Counted from the first letter of the stretch, positions 41,701-42,834 are shown. The stretch is DNA of 64,000 bases from Fragum whitleyi (GCA_948146395.1 OX411547.1:54613566-54677565); one strand, 5' to 3'. Numbers and translations: made by a program. Notes: generated by a model from the letters alone, not told the origin.

Positions 41701-42003
41701 GGTTGAATTTAATACAGGAAAGTAAAAAAAAATTCATCGCTAATTCCGAATTTTTCGATTAAATTTCACATTCCTTGAAGATCATTCAAAAATCGCTCAT
41801 CCCACTTATTCAATTTCATTCCAAAAATCATCCAACATGCCAATTTCAAGATGTACCTAACTGTACCAACACGCTTCTTCTTTCTCTTTTCAGCAATGGC
41901 CGTATGTCTTATTTCGTCGGTAATCATGTTCGTAAGACTAAGGAAAACTCAAAAGGAAAAGCTCATCAAATCGGACAACAGTTACAGTAATAAGGGATTC
42001 TAG
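2665..42003 (+). CDS. Zona pellucida (ZP) domain membrane glycoprotein, 9-exon model, N-terminus missing
   Basis: Nine exons (2665-2787, 11561-11607, 17562-17689, 25774-25852, 27341-27465, 34180-34250, 36115-36223, 39312-39440, 41894-42003) total 921 nt and read 306 codons plus TAG without a stop. Intron phases are 0,2,1,2,1,0,1,1 and all are GT-AG. Residues 1-57 hold three Cys and four N-glycosylation sequons and may be the end of ZP-N. Residues 58-195 match a ZP-C module, with a DGC motif at 125-127 and Cys at 180, 188 and 194. RRRR at 202-205 is a furin-type site, residues about 261-284 are a transmembrane helix, and 285-306 are a basic then polar tail. Members of this family are secreted, cleaved and polymerised outside the cell; egg-coat or other apical matrix roles are both possible. 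The start codon and signal peptide were not found, so the true gene begins upstream or has exons I missed. No AATAAA occurs in the first 350 bases after the stop. Confidence 0.88.
2816..3010 (-). mobile_element. SINE copy, tRNA head lost
   Basis: Minus-strand SINE body. Diagnostic blocks are CGCCGCTTTCAAC (3' end), GGCGGCTGGAGCACCTAACA and TTTCCTAGCCTCCAGCT. The tRNA-derived 5' end is missing. Confidence 0.8.
3098..3226. repeat. Family D foldback element
   Basis: A near-palindrome of about 129 bp. The ends read CCCTGCAATCAGGATC and GATCCTAAACGCAGG (inverted), with a GTGCAAAGC-type centre. Relatives are at 11971, 42022 and 44611. Confidence 0.7.
3315..3544. mobile_element. Family L inverted-repeat element
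   Basis: The left end GAGCCTGTGCGTGACATTTC matches, inverted, the right end GGAAATGTCACTGCCTC, about 230 bp apart. The better copy is at 16455-16695. Confidence 0.6.
3545..4850. repeat. Dispersed segmental repeat, no gene
   Basis: Repeated blocks of the form ATGATAAAAGG(G/A)GC..TTTATGTATAT..TTGTTA.CAC occur at about 3607-3650 and 4268-4310 and again at 28097-28140, preceded each time by CAGAAT(A/G)TTC.ATTT. Open frames here are chance reads of this repeat. Confidence 0.55.
4854..5200. mobile_element. Family F MITE with TA target site
   Basis: A 347-bp element beginning CAGTAAAACTTGTG and ending ATATCGACTG, with TA on both sides. TGTTAAGCGACC near one end mirrors GGTCGC near the other. A strong hairpin on GAGACGATTCTAATGGG lies at about 5010-5053. 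A second copy is at 62172-62494. Confidence 0.72.
5288..5699 (-). repeat. Family E repeat
   Basis: About 410 bp. It has the hairpin around GATAAAAAC...GTTTTTATC, the segment TATAATATGACCC, a pair of TGACGTCA-like sites near 5534 and 5555, and the closing CGCGACGTAGGTCATAT. Other copies are at 10771, 38551, 45957, 48301 and 49653. Confidence 0.8.
5700..6187. other. Non-coding spacer
   Basis: No gene or clear repeat, apart from weak matches to the 3545-4850 dispersed repeat near 5930-6070. Confidence 0.5.
6188..6613 (-). mobile_element. MITE-A copy, near full length
   Basis: The right-type end CATTTAATTACATCGTGG leads in; the left-type end TTTCACGATGTTGTTAACT leads out. The central hairpin is intact at about 6459-6531 with the arms GGGAGGTAAT and ATTACCTCCC. 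Confidence 0.9.
6827..6924 (+). CDS. Possible signal-peptide exon, unassigned
   Basis: An open frame begins MLKTVIKLCLAFSFYVFPIV followed by CGDK: a basic start, a hydrophobic core and a cleavage-like VCG/D site. A possible donor (CAG/GTCACA) follows at 6925. It lies downstream of exon A and would leave in phase 2, which fits neither acceptor of exon B, so it is not placed in the ZP model. It could be chance, or the first exon of an alternative transcript. Confidence 0.15.
6974..7385 (-). mobile_element. MITE-A copy with TA duplication
   Basis: Flanked by TA at 6972-6973 and 7386-7387. Both TIRs are present, though the right-type end is mutated to CAGTTTGTTTCATCGTG. The central hairpin has mismatches. 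Confidence 0.9.
7443..8085. repeat. Family Q: structured region with long terminal inverted repeats
   Basis: TTTTCCACTATGTTCCC followed by GGCGGCC near 7443 is mirrored by GTCGCTGGGAACATAGTGGA near 8060. The GC-richer interior is full of CCCGTT, AACGGGAT and CGCAACAAAACG motifs in both orientations. About 240 bp of its left part recurs inverted at 16817-17041. Confidence 0.55.
8200..8566 (-). mobile_element. MITE-A copy lacking one hairpin arm
   Basis: TA at 8198-8199 and 8567-8568. The segment between TTTTATTTCATT and GGATAACCTCCC lacks the first arm and loop of the central hairpin, so the arms cannot pair. Confidence 0.88.
8569..8972 (-). mobile_element. MITE-A copy abutting the previous one
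   Basis: Starts ACAATATCGTGAGATTAGC directly at the end of the preceding copy, so the two share a terminus, and ends GTTTTGTTAACGG before TA. Diverged throughout. Confidence 0.82.
8991..9041 (+). mobile_element. MITE-A fragment, interrupted
   Basis: GAATGATTTTGGAATTAAG to GTGGAGCACGTTTTAAGTG matches the left inner part of MITE-A and is cut by the next copy inserting at TA 9042-9043. Confidence 0.7.
9044..9687. mobile_element. Composite MITE-A/MITE-B, two left ends
   Basis: A forward MITE-A left half (9044 to about 9335) is joined to a reverse MITE-B left half (about 9336-9687). Each half keeps its own hairpin, at about 9147-9213 and 9538-9603. The second is almost perfectly palindromic around TTTTGATCAAAA. 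The whole is bounded by TA. Confidence 0.8.
9851..10275 (-). mobile_element. MITE-A copy, outer right TIR lost
   Basis: Starts inside the TIR at ATCGTGAAATTGACATTTATC; ends GATGTTGTCAACTA before TA. The central hairpin lies at about 10109-10172. Confidence 0.87.
10276..10770. other. Non-coding intron sequence
   Basis: AT-rich sequence of intron A-B; no exon, RNA gene or repeat recognised. Confidence 0.5.
10771..11171 (+). repeat. Family E repeat
   Basis: Begins AAAATATGACCTACGTCACC and ends TTCGGTATTCAATGACCACT plus CATTCAATATCC. The paired CRE sites are degraded, and the hairpin is partly degraded compared with the copies at 45957 and 49653. Confidence 0.78.
11226..11487. mobile_element. 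Family P inverted-repeat element
   Basis: The left end ATGTGACCCGTCACGC followed by AAAAAGGGACCA is mirrored by GATGGCCCCTTTTTGTGTGA at the right. An inner inverted pair CGACCCTAGTC/GACTAGGGTCG sits at about 11397-11440. Relatives are at 37017, 43908 and 44439. Confidence 0.7.
11561..11607 (+). CDS. ZP gene exon B (micro-exon)
   Basis: The donor is GTAAGTAAAT. The frame CTLRPNATYEYNIAI ends in two bases of a codon that exon C completes. A Cys followed by a short hydrophilic loop and a Tyr-rich strand resembles the end of a ZP-N domain; NAT is a sequon. Two acceptors are possible: the stronger one after the pyrimidine tract (AG at 11551-11552, giving a 55-nt exon that needs a phase-1 partner) and a weaker AAG (11558-11560, 47 nt) that joins exon A in phase 0. 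The shorter form is used here. A SINE target duplication begins only 20 bp after the donor. Confidence 0.66.
11638..11906 (+). mobile_element. SINE, full length, Asp-type tRNA head
   Basis: The tRNA-derived head is at 11641-11713: A box TAGCGCAGTTGGTAGCGC, anticodon region ACTGTCAAT (GTC), B box GGTTCGATCCC. The body block GGCTAGGAAAGGATGTAA and tail GAAAGCGGCGTTCAACCC follow. Near-identical flanks ATTC(C/T)xATCT at 11628-11637 and 11907-11916 look like a target duplication. It sits 20-30 bp past the exon B donor. Confidence 0.87.
11971..12058. repeat. Family D foldback fragment
   Basis: ATCCCTGCGTTCAGGAAAAC to GTGCACAGCGGGGC matches one half of the family D palindrome. Confidence 0.5.
12059..12343 (+). 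repeat. Family N repeat
   Basis: Shares TCTAACGAGGTTGGGAGAAT, GTCGAGG..CTGCCGAGACAAT and TAACTATGTGATATCAT with the copy at 25871. The outer arms are less complete than in that copy. Confidence 0.72.
12448..12931 (+). mobile_element. MITE-A copy with internal tandem duplication
   Basis: TA at 12446-12447 and 12932-12933. It carries a near-perfect central hairpin (GATATTGATTACC arms) and a 41-bp block starting TATGTCAGTAAAATCGAGG repeated twice at about 12711-12793. Confidence 0.88.
13083..13322. mobile_element. Family G foldback element
   Basis: The ends GGGCCCGTTTTACTAAACAT and TTTGTAAAACGGGTCC are inverted repeats. The centre is a hairpin around ATCGTCTGGAGAAGACGAT with arms running into TCTCATTGGA/GAGATTTTGCA. 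The second copy is at 38209-38449. Confidence 0.75.
13323..14605. other. Non-coding intron sequence with poly-C
   Basis: A run of 17 C lies at 13453-13469. A segment near 13970-14010 (ATTGCCTTAGCACATG) resembles 54910 onward, and 14110-14165 (GTTATCTCCTATCATTTTCA) recurs at about 35089. The end near 14530-14600 resembles family J. No exon found. Confidence 0.5.
14606..15344 (+). mobile_element. MITE-A copy interrupted by a SINE
   Basis: TA before 14606 and after 15344. The element is otherwise intact (hairpin at about 15004-15070) but holds a 285-bp SINE at 14684-14968, with AATGAGTGTGTGGA duplicated on both sides. Confidence 0.92.
14684..14968 (-). mobile_element. SINE nested in MITE-A, Arg-type tRNA head
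   Basis: Flanked by the exact 14-bp duplication AATGAGTGTGTGGA (14670-14683 and 14969-14982). The head on the minus strand has AGCGCAGTTGG, anticodon region ACTTCTAAT (TCT, Arg-like) and a B box with one change (GGTACGATCCC). The tail is AATTCAAATCAAA. Confidence 0.93.
15445..15515 (+). repeat. Family L fragment
   Basis: GAGCCTGTGCGTGAAATTTTC matches the left end of the family L element at 16455; no partner end follows. Confidence 0.5.
15517..15732 (-). mobile_element. MITE-B right part, truncated
   Basis: ACATTGTGAAATTGACATTC followed by CGCTCCGAAATTG and a TTCGAAATCG-like inner region; it stops where the next copy begins. Confidence 0.72.
15733..16163 (-). mobile_element. MITE-B copy, full length
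   Basis: MITE-B differs from MITE-A by CATTCCGATCAAAATCATTC after the TIR and by the inner ATTATTCCACGATTTTATTT. TA at both ends. The hairpin is at about 15999-16064. Confidence 0.87.
16220..16397 (-). mobile_element. MITE-A half copy (hairpin plus left end)
   Basis: Begins at the hairpin arm AAGGGAGGTAATAAATATCG, with the unusual loop TTTCGTCAGAATTTGACGAAA, and ends CACGATGCTATTAACTG before TA. Confidence 0.82.
16455..16695. mobile_element. Family L inverted-repeat element
   Basis: TTGAGCCTGTGCGTGACATT is mirrored by AATGCCACGTACAGGCTCAA; the flanks extend the palindrome to AATTGAGCC...GGCTCAATT. An inner pair is AGTCTGACC/GGTCAG. Confidence 0.72.
16792..16816 (+). mobile_element. Isolated MITE-A terminal repeat
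   Basis: A 25-bp left TIR (CAGTTAACAACATCG and on to AATTGAC) preceded by TA stands alone; the next base begins a family Q segment. Confidence 0.75.
16817..17041. repeat. Family Q half copy
   Basis: Inverted homologue of 7443-7690: GGCGTTTGGTACG, GCGGCGCATGCGGG-like, AAGCAGTAAACGCCACAATC and GGGAACATAGTGGAAAAGAA. The homology runs on to about 17091 (CAATTAATTTACA). Confidence 0.65.
17098..17530 (+). mobile_element. MITE-A copy just upstream of exon C
   Basis: Left end CACTTAACAATATCGTG, hairpin with a G-rich slip (a run of 9 G near 17200), right end CACGATGTAACTAACTG. It ends 31 bp before exon C. Confidence 0.9.
17562..17689 (+). CDS. ZP gene exon C (start of ZP-C module)
   Basis: The acceptor tttattctttcaccag and donor GTGAGT bound 128 nt with one open frame. 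It encodes ADPTVASLTGDYVFDDNIEV and then a segment with the GVNEQITIKASL strand pattern typical of the first ZP-C strands. It starts in phase 2 and ends in phase 1, matching B and D. The exon is an island between two same-orientation MITE-A copies, one ending 31 bp before it and one starting 17 bp after it. Confidence 0.9.
17707..18139 (+). mobile_element. MITE-A copy just downstream of exon C
   Basis: TA at 17705-17706 and 18140-18141. Left end CAGTTAGAAACATCGTG, right end CACGATGTAACTAACTG; the hairpin at about 17804-17875 is intact. Confidence 0.92.
18155..18275 (+). mobile_element. MITE-A fragment
   Basis: TGAATGATTCTGGGACGATT through GGGGCGAGTTTTGAATGAAA to a decayed hairpin ending TATAACCTCCC. 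Both termini are missing. Confidence 0.65.
18352..18786 (-). mobile_element. MITE-A copy, full length
   Basis: TA on both sides (18350-18351, 18787-18788). Right-type end CAGTCAGTTACATCGTG, left-type end CACAATGTTGTTAACTG. The hairpin is at about 18622-18690. Confidence 0.92.
18789..18974 (+). mobile_element. MITE-B right half
   Basis: Contains GGATGGAGCGCTGAGAGAAT and ends CACTATGTTACTAGCTG before TA; the left half and hairpin are absent. Confidence 0.75.
19024..19145 (-). mobile_element. MITE-A fragment
   Basis: AAAGTGAAATTGACATTTCA then a degenerate AACGCTCAATCAATGC and TTCAAAAACG. Only the right-end part remains. Confidence 0.6.
19505..19690 (-). repeat. Family C repeat, truncated
   Basis: TGGTGGTTTATCGAGAAA, GATTACCTTATCGCAAAAGC and a TGACGTCA pair near 19625 and 19650 match the inverse of 32500-32680. 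Confidence 0.78.
19691..20622. other. Non-coding intron sequence
   Basis: AT-rich, with an A-run near 20475-20498. No exon, RNA or repeat recognised; it may include the 3' end of the LINE that follows on the minus strand. Confidence 0.5.
20623..23290 (-). pseudogene. Degenerate non-LTR retrotransposon (LINE), minus strand
   Basis: Read from right to left. About 23100-23250 retains an endonuclease end (SSIDHIFIADALF then an SDHxP-like STHRP). About 22240-22340 has reverse-transcriptase text (GLILTLFKGG, YRAITLSSSIGKLFESVL). About 21540-21650 has motif A (LDERQAFDRVWH). 21242-21523 has GTRPGGVSSLFLYLIIIDSL and the catalytic box as SFTDD. 20623-21075 has a zinc-finger-like CFGCGKNGITC...HILFDC tail. 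Frames are broken by stops and shifts, and a 440-bp DNA element interrupts it at 21735. A dead element inside ZP intron C-D; I do not assign a clade. Confidence 0.85.
21735..22174. mobile_element. MULE-like non-autonomous element, 440 bp
   Basis: Terminal inverted repeats TAGACTGGTCC(C/T)ACTGTCGACT (one mismatch) are bounded by an exact 9-bp duplication GTCTTTCTA (21726-21734 and 22175-22183). It interrupts the LINE, whose sequence resumes cleanly across one copy of the 9-mer. 9-bp duplications are usual for Mutator-like elements. No coding capacity. Confidence 0.88.
23345..24145 (+). pseudogene. Degenerate LINE reverse transcriptase, plus strand
   Basis: From 23345 PESWTEDYIIPLQK, then after a frameshift KGNIEDVNN and RGMTLLNVF, then a long frame to 23768 with EAGFRSNMGTTDNIFVLHGL and the motif-A strand AITDLSKAFDYV. 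SLGVRQGE lies at about 23790-23815, and the catalytic YADD is at 23915-23926, followed by KLKVNT and FTYLAAP. Stops and shifts (for example TGA at 23766) make it non-functional. A poly-T run (23440-23455) lies inside it. Confidence 0.88.
24146..25018. other. Non-coding, possible LINE remnant
   Basis: No clear motif after the RT remnant. A degenerate B-box-like GATTCGATCTTC occurs near 24545. Nothing else recognised. Confidence 0.45.
25019..25748 (+). repeat. Family J repeat split by family K
   Basis: Left part 25019-25225 (TAGTCGACATAA, CGTAGGTTGG, GTTACGAGGCTTTGGTAACC, TTTGCACGCGTTAACGATGA) and right part 25676-25748 (GAACCCGAAATACTG, ACACGCCCTACCAGTTGAAT). The intact version at 42402-42700 shows these are contiguous in the family. 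Confidence 0.75.
25226..25675 (+). mobile_element. Family K element, 450 bp, inserted in family J
   Basis: Ends GGGTAAGTTCATATCGC and ATTTGAATTTCCCC form imperfect inverted repeats. TAA flanks both sides (25223-25225, 25676-25678), suggesting a 3-bp duplication as in PIF/Harbinger elements. Very similar to 35296-35748. Confidence 0.75.
25774..25852 (+). CDS. ZP gene exon D (ZP-C core)
   Basis: The acceptor is tttttctacttctgcag and the donor GTAAGTATC. The 79 nt encode EVFVRLEHVEYQIVDDPIIV and lead to the SDG that exon E completes with GC. In most ZP-C domains the strand here carries a Cys (usually followed by an aromatic or small residue); this protein has Val in the equivalent place. A hairpin-bearing repeat begins about 18 bp past the donor. 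Confidence 0.9.
25871..26195 (+). repeat. Family N repeat with large hairpin
   Basis: ATAATACGTACTTAGTG, AAATATCTAACGAGGTTG and GTCGAGGCTCTGCCGAGAC are followed by the inverse arms ACCGAGTTAGATATTTTTTT and ACACTAAGTATGTATTAT. It begins 18 bp after the exon D donor. Confidence 0.75.
26201..26278 (+). repeat. Family E fragment
   Basis: CGTGGGAGTG, AACCCCGTTCAATATTTTT and GGTGTTATTAAAC match the left part of family E; it is ended by the MITE at 26281. Confidence 0.6.
26281..26538 (+). mobile_element. MITE-A internal-deletion derivative, 258 bp
   Basis: TA on both sides. Left TIR CAGTTAACAACACCGAG, right end CACGATGTTGTTAACTG. The whole central hairpin and left subterminal block are gone, so both ends are still present but only the right arm remains. 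Confidence 0.87.
26571..26714. mobile_element. Family H foldback element
   Basis: TAAGGTAGTGGACCCGTAAT mirrors ATTACGGTTCCACTACCGTA; the inner arms are TTCCTAATAATTAA and AGTTCCGAAATGTTGCGG. Relatives are at 39951 and 45187. Confidence 0.7.
26849..27090 (+). mobile_element. MITE-A copy, right half missing
   Basis: Starts CAGTGAAAAACATCGTC after TA. The hairpin is collapsed to GAGAGGTAATCC...GTACCTCCCTTTC, and the copy fades out near 27090. Confidence 0.8.
27143..27314 (+). mobile_element. SINE copy, 5' truncated
   Basis: GGTTGATAATCGTAGACCTA, GGAGGCTAGGAAAGGATGTA, GCTCCAGCCGCCGCGATATA and the tail GAAAGCAGCGTTAAACTCC with CAATCAATCAA. It ends 26 bp before exon E. Confidence 0.82.
27341..27465 (+). 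CDS. ZP gene exon E (ZP-C, DGC motif)
   Basis: The acceptor is ttaacttgtttctttcag and the donor GTGAGA. The 125 nt complete the SDGC motif that marks ZP-C and continue with the sequon NAT and the strand NAFILFQTGASS, equivalent to the conserved Phe-rich strand of the module. It starts after a phase-2 junction and ends in phase 1. The 3' end of a 5'-truncated SINE lies about 26 bp upstream of the exon. Confidence 0.92.
27880..28376 (+). repeat. Dispersed segmental repeat
   Basis: Blocks GCAACATGATAAAAAGGGGC with CTTTATGTATATTTATTG and AAAGGGAGCCTTTAAGTAAA are homologous to 3545-4330. Confidence 0.55.
28377..28805 (+). mobile_element. MITE-A copy, full length
   Basis: TA on both sides; TIRs CAGTTAACAACATCGTG and CACGATGTAACTAACTG are both near consensus. 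The hairpin is at about 28465-28533 with one broken pair (GGGAGTTAAT). Confidence 0.93.
28812..29104 (+). mobile_element. SINE, full length, Arg-type tRNA head
   Basis: The head begins GCCGCGGCAATAGCGCAG, with anticodon region ACTTCTAAT (TCT) and B box GGTTCGATCCC. The body is as in other copies, and the tail is an (AATTC)n run at 29080-29104. It lies 6 bp after a MITE-A copy. Confidence 0.9.
29105..29739. other. Non-coding intron sequence
   Basis: No exon or repeat recognised in intron E-F here. Confidence 0.5.
29740..30175 (-). mobile_element. MITE-A copy, full length
   Basis: TA on both sides. Right-type end CAGTTAATTACATCGTG, left-type end CACGTTGTTGTTAAGTG. The hairpin is at about 30008-30075. 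Confidence 0.92.
30366..30440 (+). CDS. Possible cassette exon of the ZP gene
   Basis: Between exons E and F, a 75-nt stretch bounded by an AG and GTATTT is open in the frame set by exon E. It reads PNDEHANVYVKCFSYTYF, which looks like the VYVKC strand of a ZP-C module. It is phase 1 on both sides, so it could be skipped or included without a frame change. The acceptor has a poor pyrimidine tract and the donor is weak. It may be a relic or alternative version of exon F, or chance. Confidence 0.22.
30936..31212 (-). mobile_element. SINE, full length, Asp-type tRNA head
   Basis: On the minus strand the head has TAGCGCAGTTGGTAGCGC and anticodon region ACTGTCAAT (GTC). The flanks TCGTCTGTTGA (about 30926-30936) and TCGTCTGTGGA (31217-31227) look like a target duplication with one mismatch. 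Confidence 0.87.
31478..31914 (-). mobile_element. MITE-A copy, full length
   Basis: TA on both sides; right-type end CAGTTAATTACATCGTG, left-type end CACGATGTTGTTAACTA. One hairpin arm is GGGGGGTAAT. It is a close relative of the copy at 29740. Confidence 0.92.
32027..32137 (-). mobile_element. MITE-A fragment
   Basis: CATCCTGAACAAAACTAGC through CCCAAAACGCACTCATCG to TCATTTCAAAATCATTCCCC: half a hairpin and the inner left end. Confidence 0.68.
32262..32681 (+). repeat. Family C repeat, most complete copy
   Basis: It opens with a long hairpin (TTTCATTGAGTGAAC ... GTTCACTCAATGAAA, 32297-32384), then GCGTCATTTTGCGCG, two CRE-type TGACGTCA sites (32522-32529 and 32550-32557), TATAAGTTTTTGATAAAT and CCACCGAAAAGC. 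Confidence 0.8.
32682..33680. other. Non-coding intron sequence
   Basis: No exon or recognised repeat; short open frames have no recognisable content. Confidence 0.45.
33681..34082 (+). mobile_element. MITE-A copy upstream of exon F
   Basis: TA on both sides; left end CAGTTAACAACATTGTT, right end CACGATGTAACTAACTG. The hairpin is short because the second arm lost its AT-rich part. Confidence 0.91.
34180..34250 (+). CDS. ZP gene exon F (ZP-C cysteine-rich strand)
   Basis: The strong acceptor gtttctttttcag and donor GTAAGTACA bound 71 nt. The product VDVILRIILEFCPAENPNGC then YNP matches the last conserved ZP-C strand (usual form V-Y-x-x-C-x-V-x-V-C), but the first Cys of that pair is Ile. 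MITE-A 33681-34082 ends 97 bp upstream. The exon ends in phase 0. Confidence 0.92.
34590..34765 (+). repeat. Family N fragment
   Basis: TGGGGGAATTGATAATTGTC, GAGGATATTTTTTCATACAA and GATATCATAAAAAAATATCA match family N. Confidence 0.6.
34797..35062 (-). repeat. Family J repeat
   Basis: Inverse of 42402-42700: CTCAGCCGTGACGTAATTTG, AATAATCGTGAACGCGCG, AACTTCAGCTTGG and AATTATGTCGACTATAG. Confidence 0.7.
35296..35748 (+). mobile_element. Family K element, about 450 bp
   Basis: GGGATAAGTTCATATCGG to ATTTGAATTTCCCC, with CTT on both sides if the end is taken at 35747. Blocks GGGTTCCAAAATGGCGTC and CTACCACCAGTG(A/G)GTAA are shared with 25226-25675 at high identity. Confidence 0.78.
36115..36223 (+). 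CDS. ZP gene exon G (furin site)
   Basis: The acceptor is ttcgttcaatag and the donor GTACGT; 109 nt. It opens with TGCDNN, adding another ZP-C Cys, followed by GRRRRQ, a consensus furin-type site that in this family releases the ZP module from its membrane anchor. The remaining residues are charged and probably form the external hydrophobic-patch/linker segment. It starts in phase 0 and ends in phase 1. An 80-bp hairpin repeat starts about 12 bp past the donor. Confidence 0.92.
36236..36317. repeat. Family I hairpin, about 80 bp
   Basis: A near-perfect palindrome: TATCGTCGGTTTTCTGCT, AAAACTCGTAACTGCAGCTT and the inverse AAGCTGTAGTTACGAGGTTT, GTAGAACATCGACGATA. It begins 12 bp after the exon G donor. 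Related hairpins are at 42835 and 45653. Confidence 0.78.
36345..36925. mobile_element. Composite MITE-A, two left ends
   Basis: A forward left half (36345 to about 36560) and a reverse copy (about 36573-36925) each have their own hairpin, at about 36436-36512 and 36760-36830. TA at both outer ends. Both termini are of the CAGTTAA left type. Confidence 0.8.
37017..37261. mobile_element. Family P inverted-repeat element
   Basis: TATGTGACCCGTCTCGCG with AAAAGGAACCATCCGGG is mirrored by CCCAGGTGGTCCC plus TTTTAGGTCACATTA. Confidence 0.72.
37393..37827 (+). mobile_element. MITE-A copy, full length
   Basis: TA precedes; left end CAGTTAACACCATCGTG, right end CACGATGTGGTTAACTG. The hairpin is at about 37489-37557. 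Confidence 0.92.
37858..37900 (-). repeat. tRNA-like B-box remnant
   Basis: GCGGATCGAACCTCGGGCCC read on the minus strand contains GGTTCGATCC, a B-box-like sequence. No full tRNA fold or SINE body follows, so it may be a decayed tRNA-derived repeat. Confidence 0.3.
38003..38208 (-). mobile_element. SINE copy, tRNA 5' half lost
   Basis: GGCGGCTGGAGCACCTAACA, ATTTCTCACACCAGTACTAC, GAGCGCCGCCGTCGGGGATC and a B box GGTTCGATCCC on the minus strand; a family G element begins where the anticodon half should be. Confidence 0.82.
38209..38449. mobile_element. Family G foldback element
   Basis: The ends GTCTGTTATACTAAACATCT and GATGTTTAGTAAAACAGGCC are inverted. The central hairpin is CTCATTGGAATCGTCTTCTA with AAGACGATTTCAATGAG. 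Confidence 0.76.
38551..38944 (-). repeat. Family E repeat
   Basis: GAGGATATTGAAGTGGTCAT, a hairpin on GATAAAAACGAGG/CCGAGTTTTTATATG, a pair of TGACGTCA-like sites near 38776 and 38797, and CCCGCGACGTATGTTA; cut at its end by a MITE. Confidence 0.77.
38945..39294 (-). mobile_element. MITE-A copy immediately upstream of exon H
   Basis: Starts CAAGTTAGTTACATCATG and ends CACGATGTTGTTAACTG with TA at 39295-39296. The second hairpin arm is deleted. Only 17 bp separate it from exon H. Confidence 0.9.
39312..39440 (+). CDS. ZP gene exon H (stalk and start of membrane helix)
   Basis: The acceptor is aaatcttttacag and the donor GTAAAG; 129 nt. It encodes a charged juxtamembrane stalk, a Cys, the sequon NKT and TVTAVLLGLLLI, the first half of the transmembrane helix. 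A MITE-A copy ends at 39294, only 17 bp before the exon, and a MITE-B copy starts at 39444, so that its TA target site is part of the splice donor. Confidence 0.92.
39444..39884 (-). mobile_element. MITE-B copy inserted in the exon H splice donor
   Basis: The target TA is at 39442-39443 and 39885-39886. The terminal C of the TIR is A, so the element contributes AAG to the donor GTAAAG. The left-type end is CACGATGTTGTTAACGG and the hairpin is at about 39717-39786. Confidence 0.92.
39951..40106. mobile_element. Family H foldback element
   Basis: TTAAGAAGATGGCCCGTAAC and TATTATAAGTCCACTACCTT are degraded inverted ends; inner TTTCGGAACTCATG/TTAATTCCGAAACG. Confidence 0.6.
40325..40372 (-). mobile_element. 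MITE-A left-end fragment
   Basis: AAATCATTCACCTTCTCAAT through TTTCATGATGTTGTTAACTG, followed by TA. Confidence 0.75.
40496..40905 (-). mobile_element. MITE-A copy, full length
   Basis: TA on both sides; right-type end CAGTTAGTAACATCATG, left-type end CACGATATTCTTAACTG. The hairpin is at about 40738-40806. Confidence 0.91.
40953..41360 (-). mobile_element. MITE-B copy, full length, diverged
   Basis: TA on both sides; CAGTTAAGTACATCGGG in, CACAATGTTGTGAACTA out. The hairpin is weak. Confidence 0.86.
41495..41863 (-). mobile_element. MITE-B copy upstream of exon I, outer right end lost
   Basis: GATCAAACCCATTCGAAAGC to CAAGATGTACCTAACTG then TA. The hairpin is mostly decayed. It ends 30 bp before exon I. 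Confidence 0.78.
41894..42003 (+). CDS. ZP gene exon I (terminal exon: membrane helix, tail, stop)
   Basis: The acceptor is cttctttctcttttcag; 110 nt to TAG at 42001-42003. It encodes MAVCLISSVIMFV, which completes the membrane helix, then a basic stop-transfer sequence RLRKTQKEK and a short Ser/Asn-rich tail ending in GF. MITE-B ends at 41863, 30 bp upstream. A foldback element begins about 18 bp after the stop, so it lies in the 3' UTR. A strong acceptor-like tract (cttttttttctttttccag) ends near 42212 and could mark a 3'-UTR intron. Confidence 0.92.
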
Positions 42004-42021
42004 ACGGCCAAATGAAATTTG

Positions 42022-42144
42022 CCTTGCGTTCAGGATGACAAAACTGTGCGAATTGTTTGTAAATTATACCCCGCTTTGAACGCTTATGCGCATATGGTCT
42101 TAGTTGCAAACAGTTTGAACCGTTTTGTCATCCTAAACGTAGGG
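42022..42144. repeat. Family D foldback in the ZP 3' UTR
   Basis: CCTTGCGTTCAGGATGACAA and TTTGTCATCCTAAACGTAGG are inverted ends, with an inner GCGAATTGTTTG / GTTGCAAACAGTTTG. It begins 18 bp after the TAG and, if transcribed, would fold into a long hairpin. Confidence 0.72.
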
Positions 42145-42401
42145 ATGGTGAACAAATGGAGCATTTCTTTACATGGACGAATAATTAGCTAGCCTTTTTT
42201 TTCTTTTTCCAGGAAAAGATCAATATATATGTATTCAATTGATATCAATAATCAATGAATTATTGAGAAGGAACACTTTATAACACCTTAATGTATGAAT
42301 TAGAGTACATGTATTATCTACGATTTTCTCCATGGCAGGGCGTAACGGGTCGATGCACTTAAAGTTGAGGTAAACAAGCCTTTATTCATTTTTATTTACT
42401 T

Positions 42402-42700
42402 ATAAAGATAGTCGACATAATTAACTTGAGACCGTAAAGCGTAGGTTGGTAACCAACCCCTCGTAACTTCAGCTTGTCTAAGCTTAAGTTACGAAGCAAT
42501 GGTAACCAAACGATGAAAAGTGTGCACTTTCTCCAAACACGTTTATCCTTTTGTCTTTAGAATACAGTTATTTGCACGCGTTCACGATTATTGCCAACTA
42601 ACTTTTCAATGAACCCAAAATATTTAAAGGTTAACTCGTCAAATTACGTCACGACTAAGCCCCGCCCTGCCAGTTCATTCGTAACGCAAAATATATTTAA
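42402..42700 (+). repeat. Family J repeat, most complete copy
   Basis: GATAGTCGACATAATTAACT, GTAGGTTGGTAACCAACC, TTTGCACGCGTTCACGATTA, AATGAACCCAAAATATTT and CGTCACGACTAAGCCCCGCC. Confidence 0.74.
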
Positions 42701-42834
42701 CTAATCAAAGTCCTAGATTTTTACAAACGAGTTCGGTTGGATTTTTGCATAGCCGTAATATGCATGTACATGTACGAGGTCGTGCTGCTTGTAAGAGTCA
42801 ATGTAAATTAAATTCTCCTATATAGTAGGTTTTC

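Noticed and set aside
39441..41893. Intron H-I as a classic introner (one element creating the whole intron)
   Set aside because: The MITE-B at the donor ends at 39884 and the intron continues through several other insertions. Removing the element leaves a valid donor GTAACT, so the intron predates the insertion.
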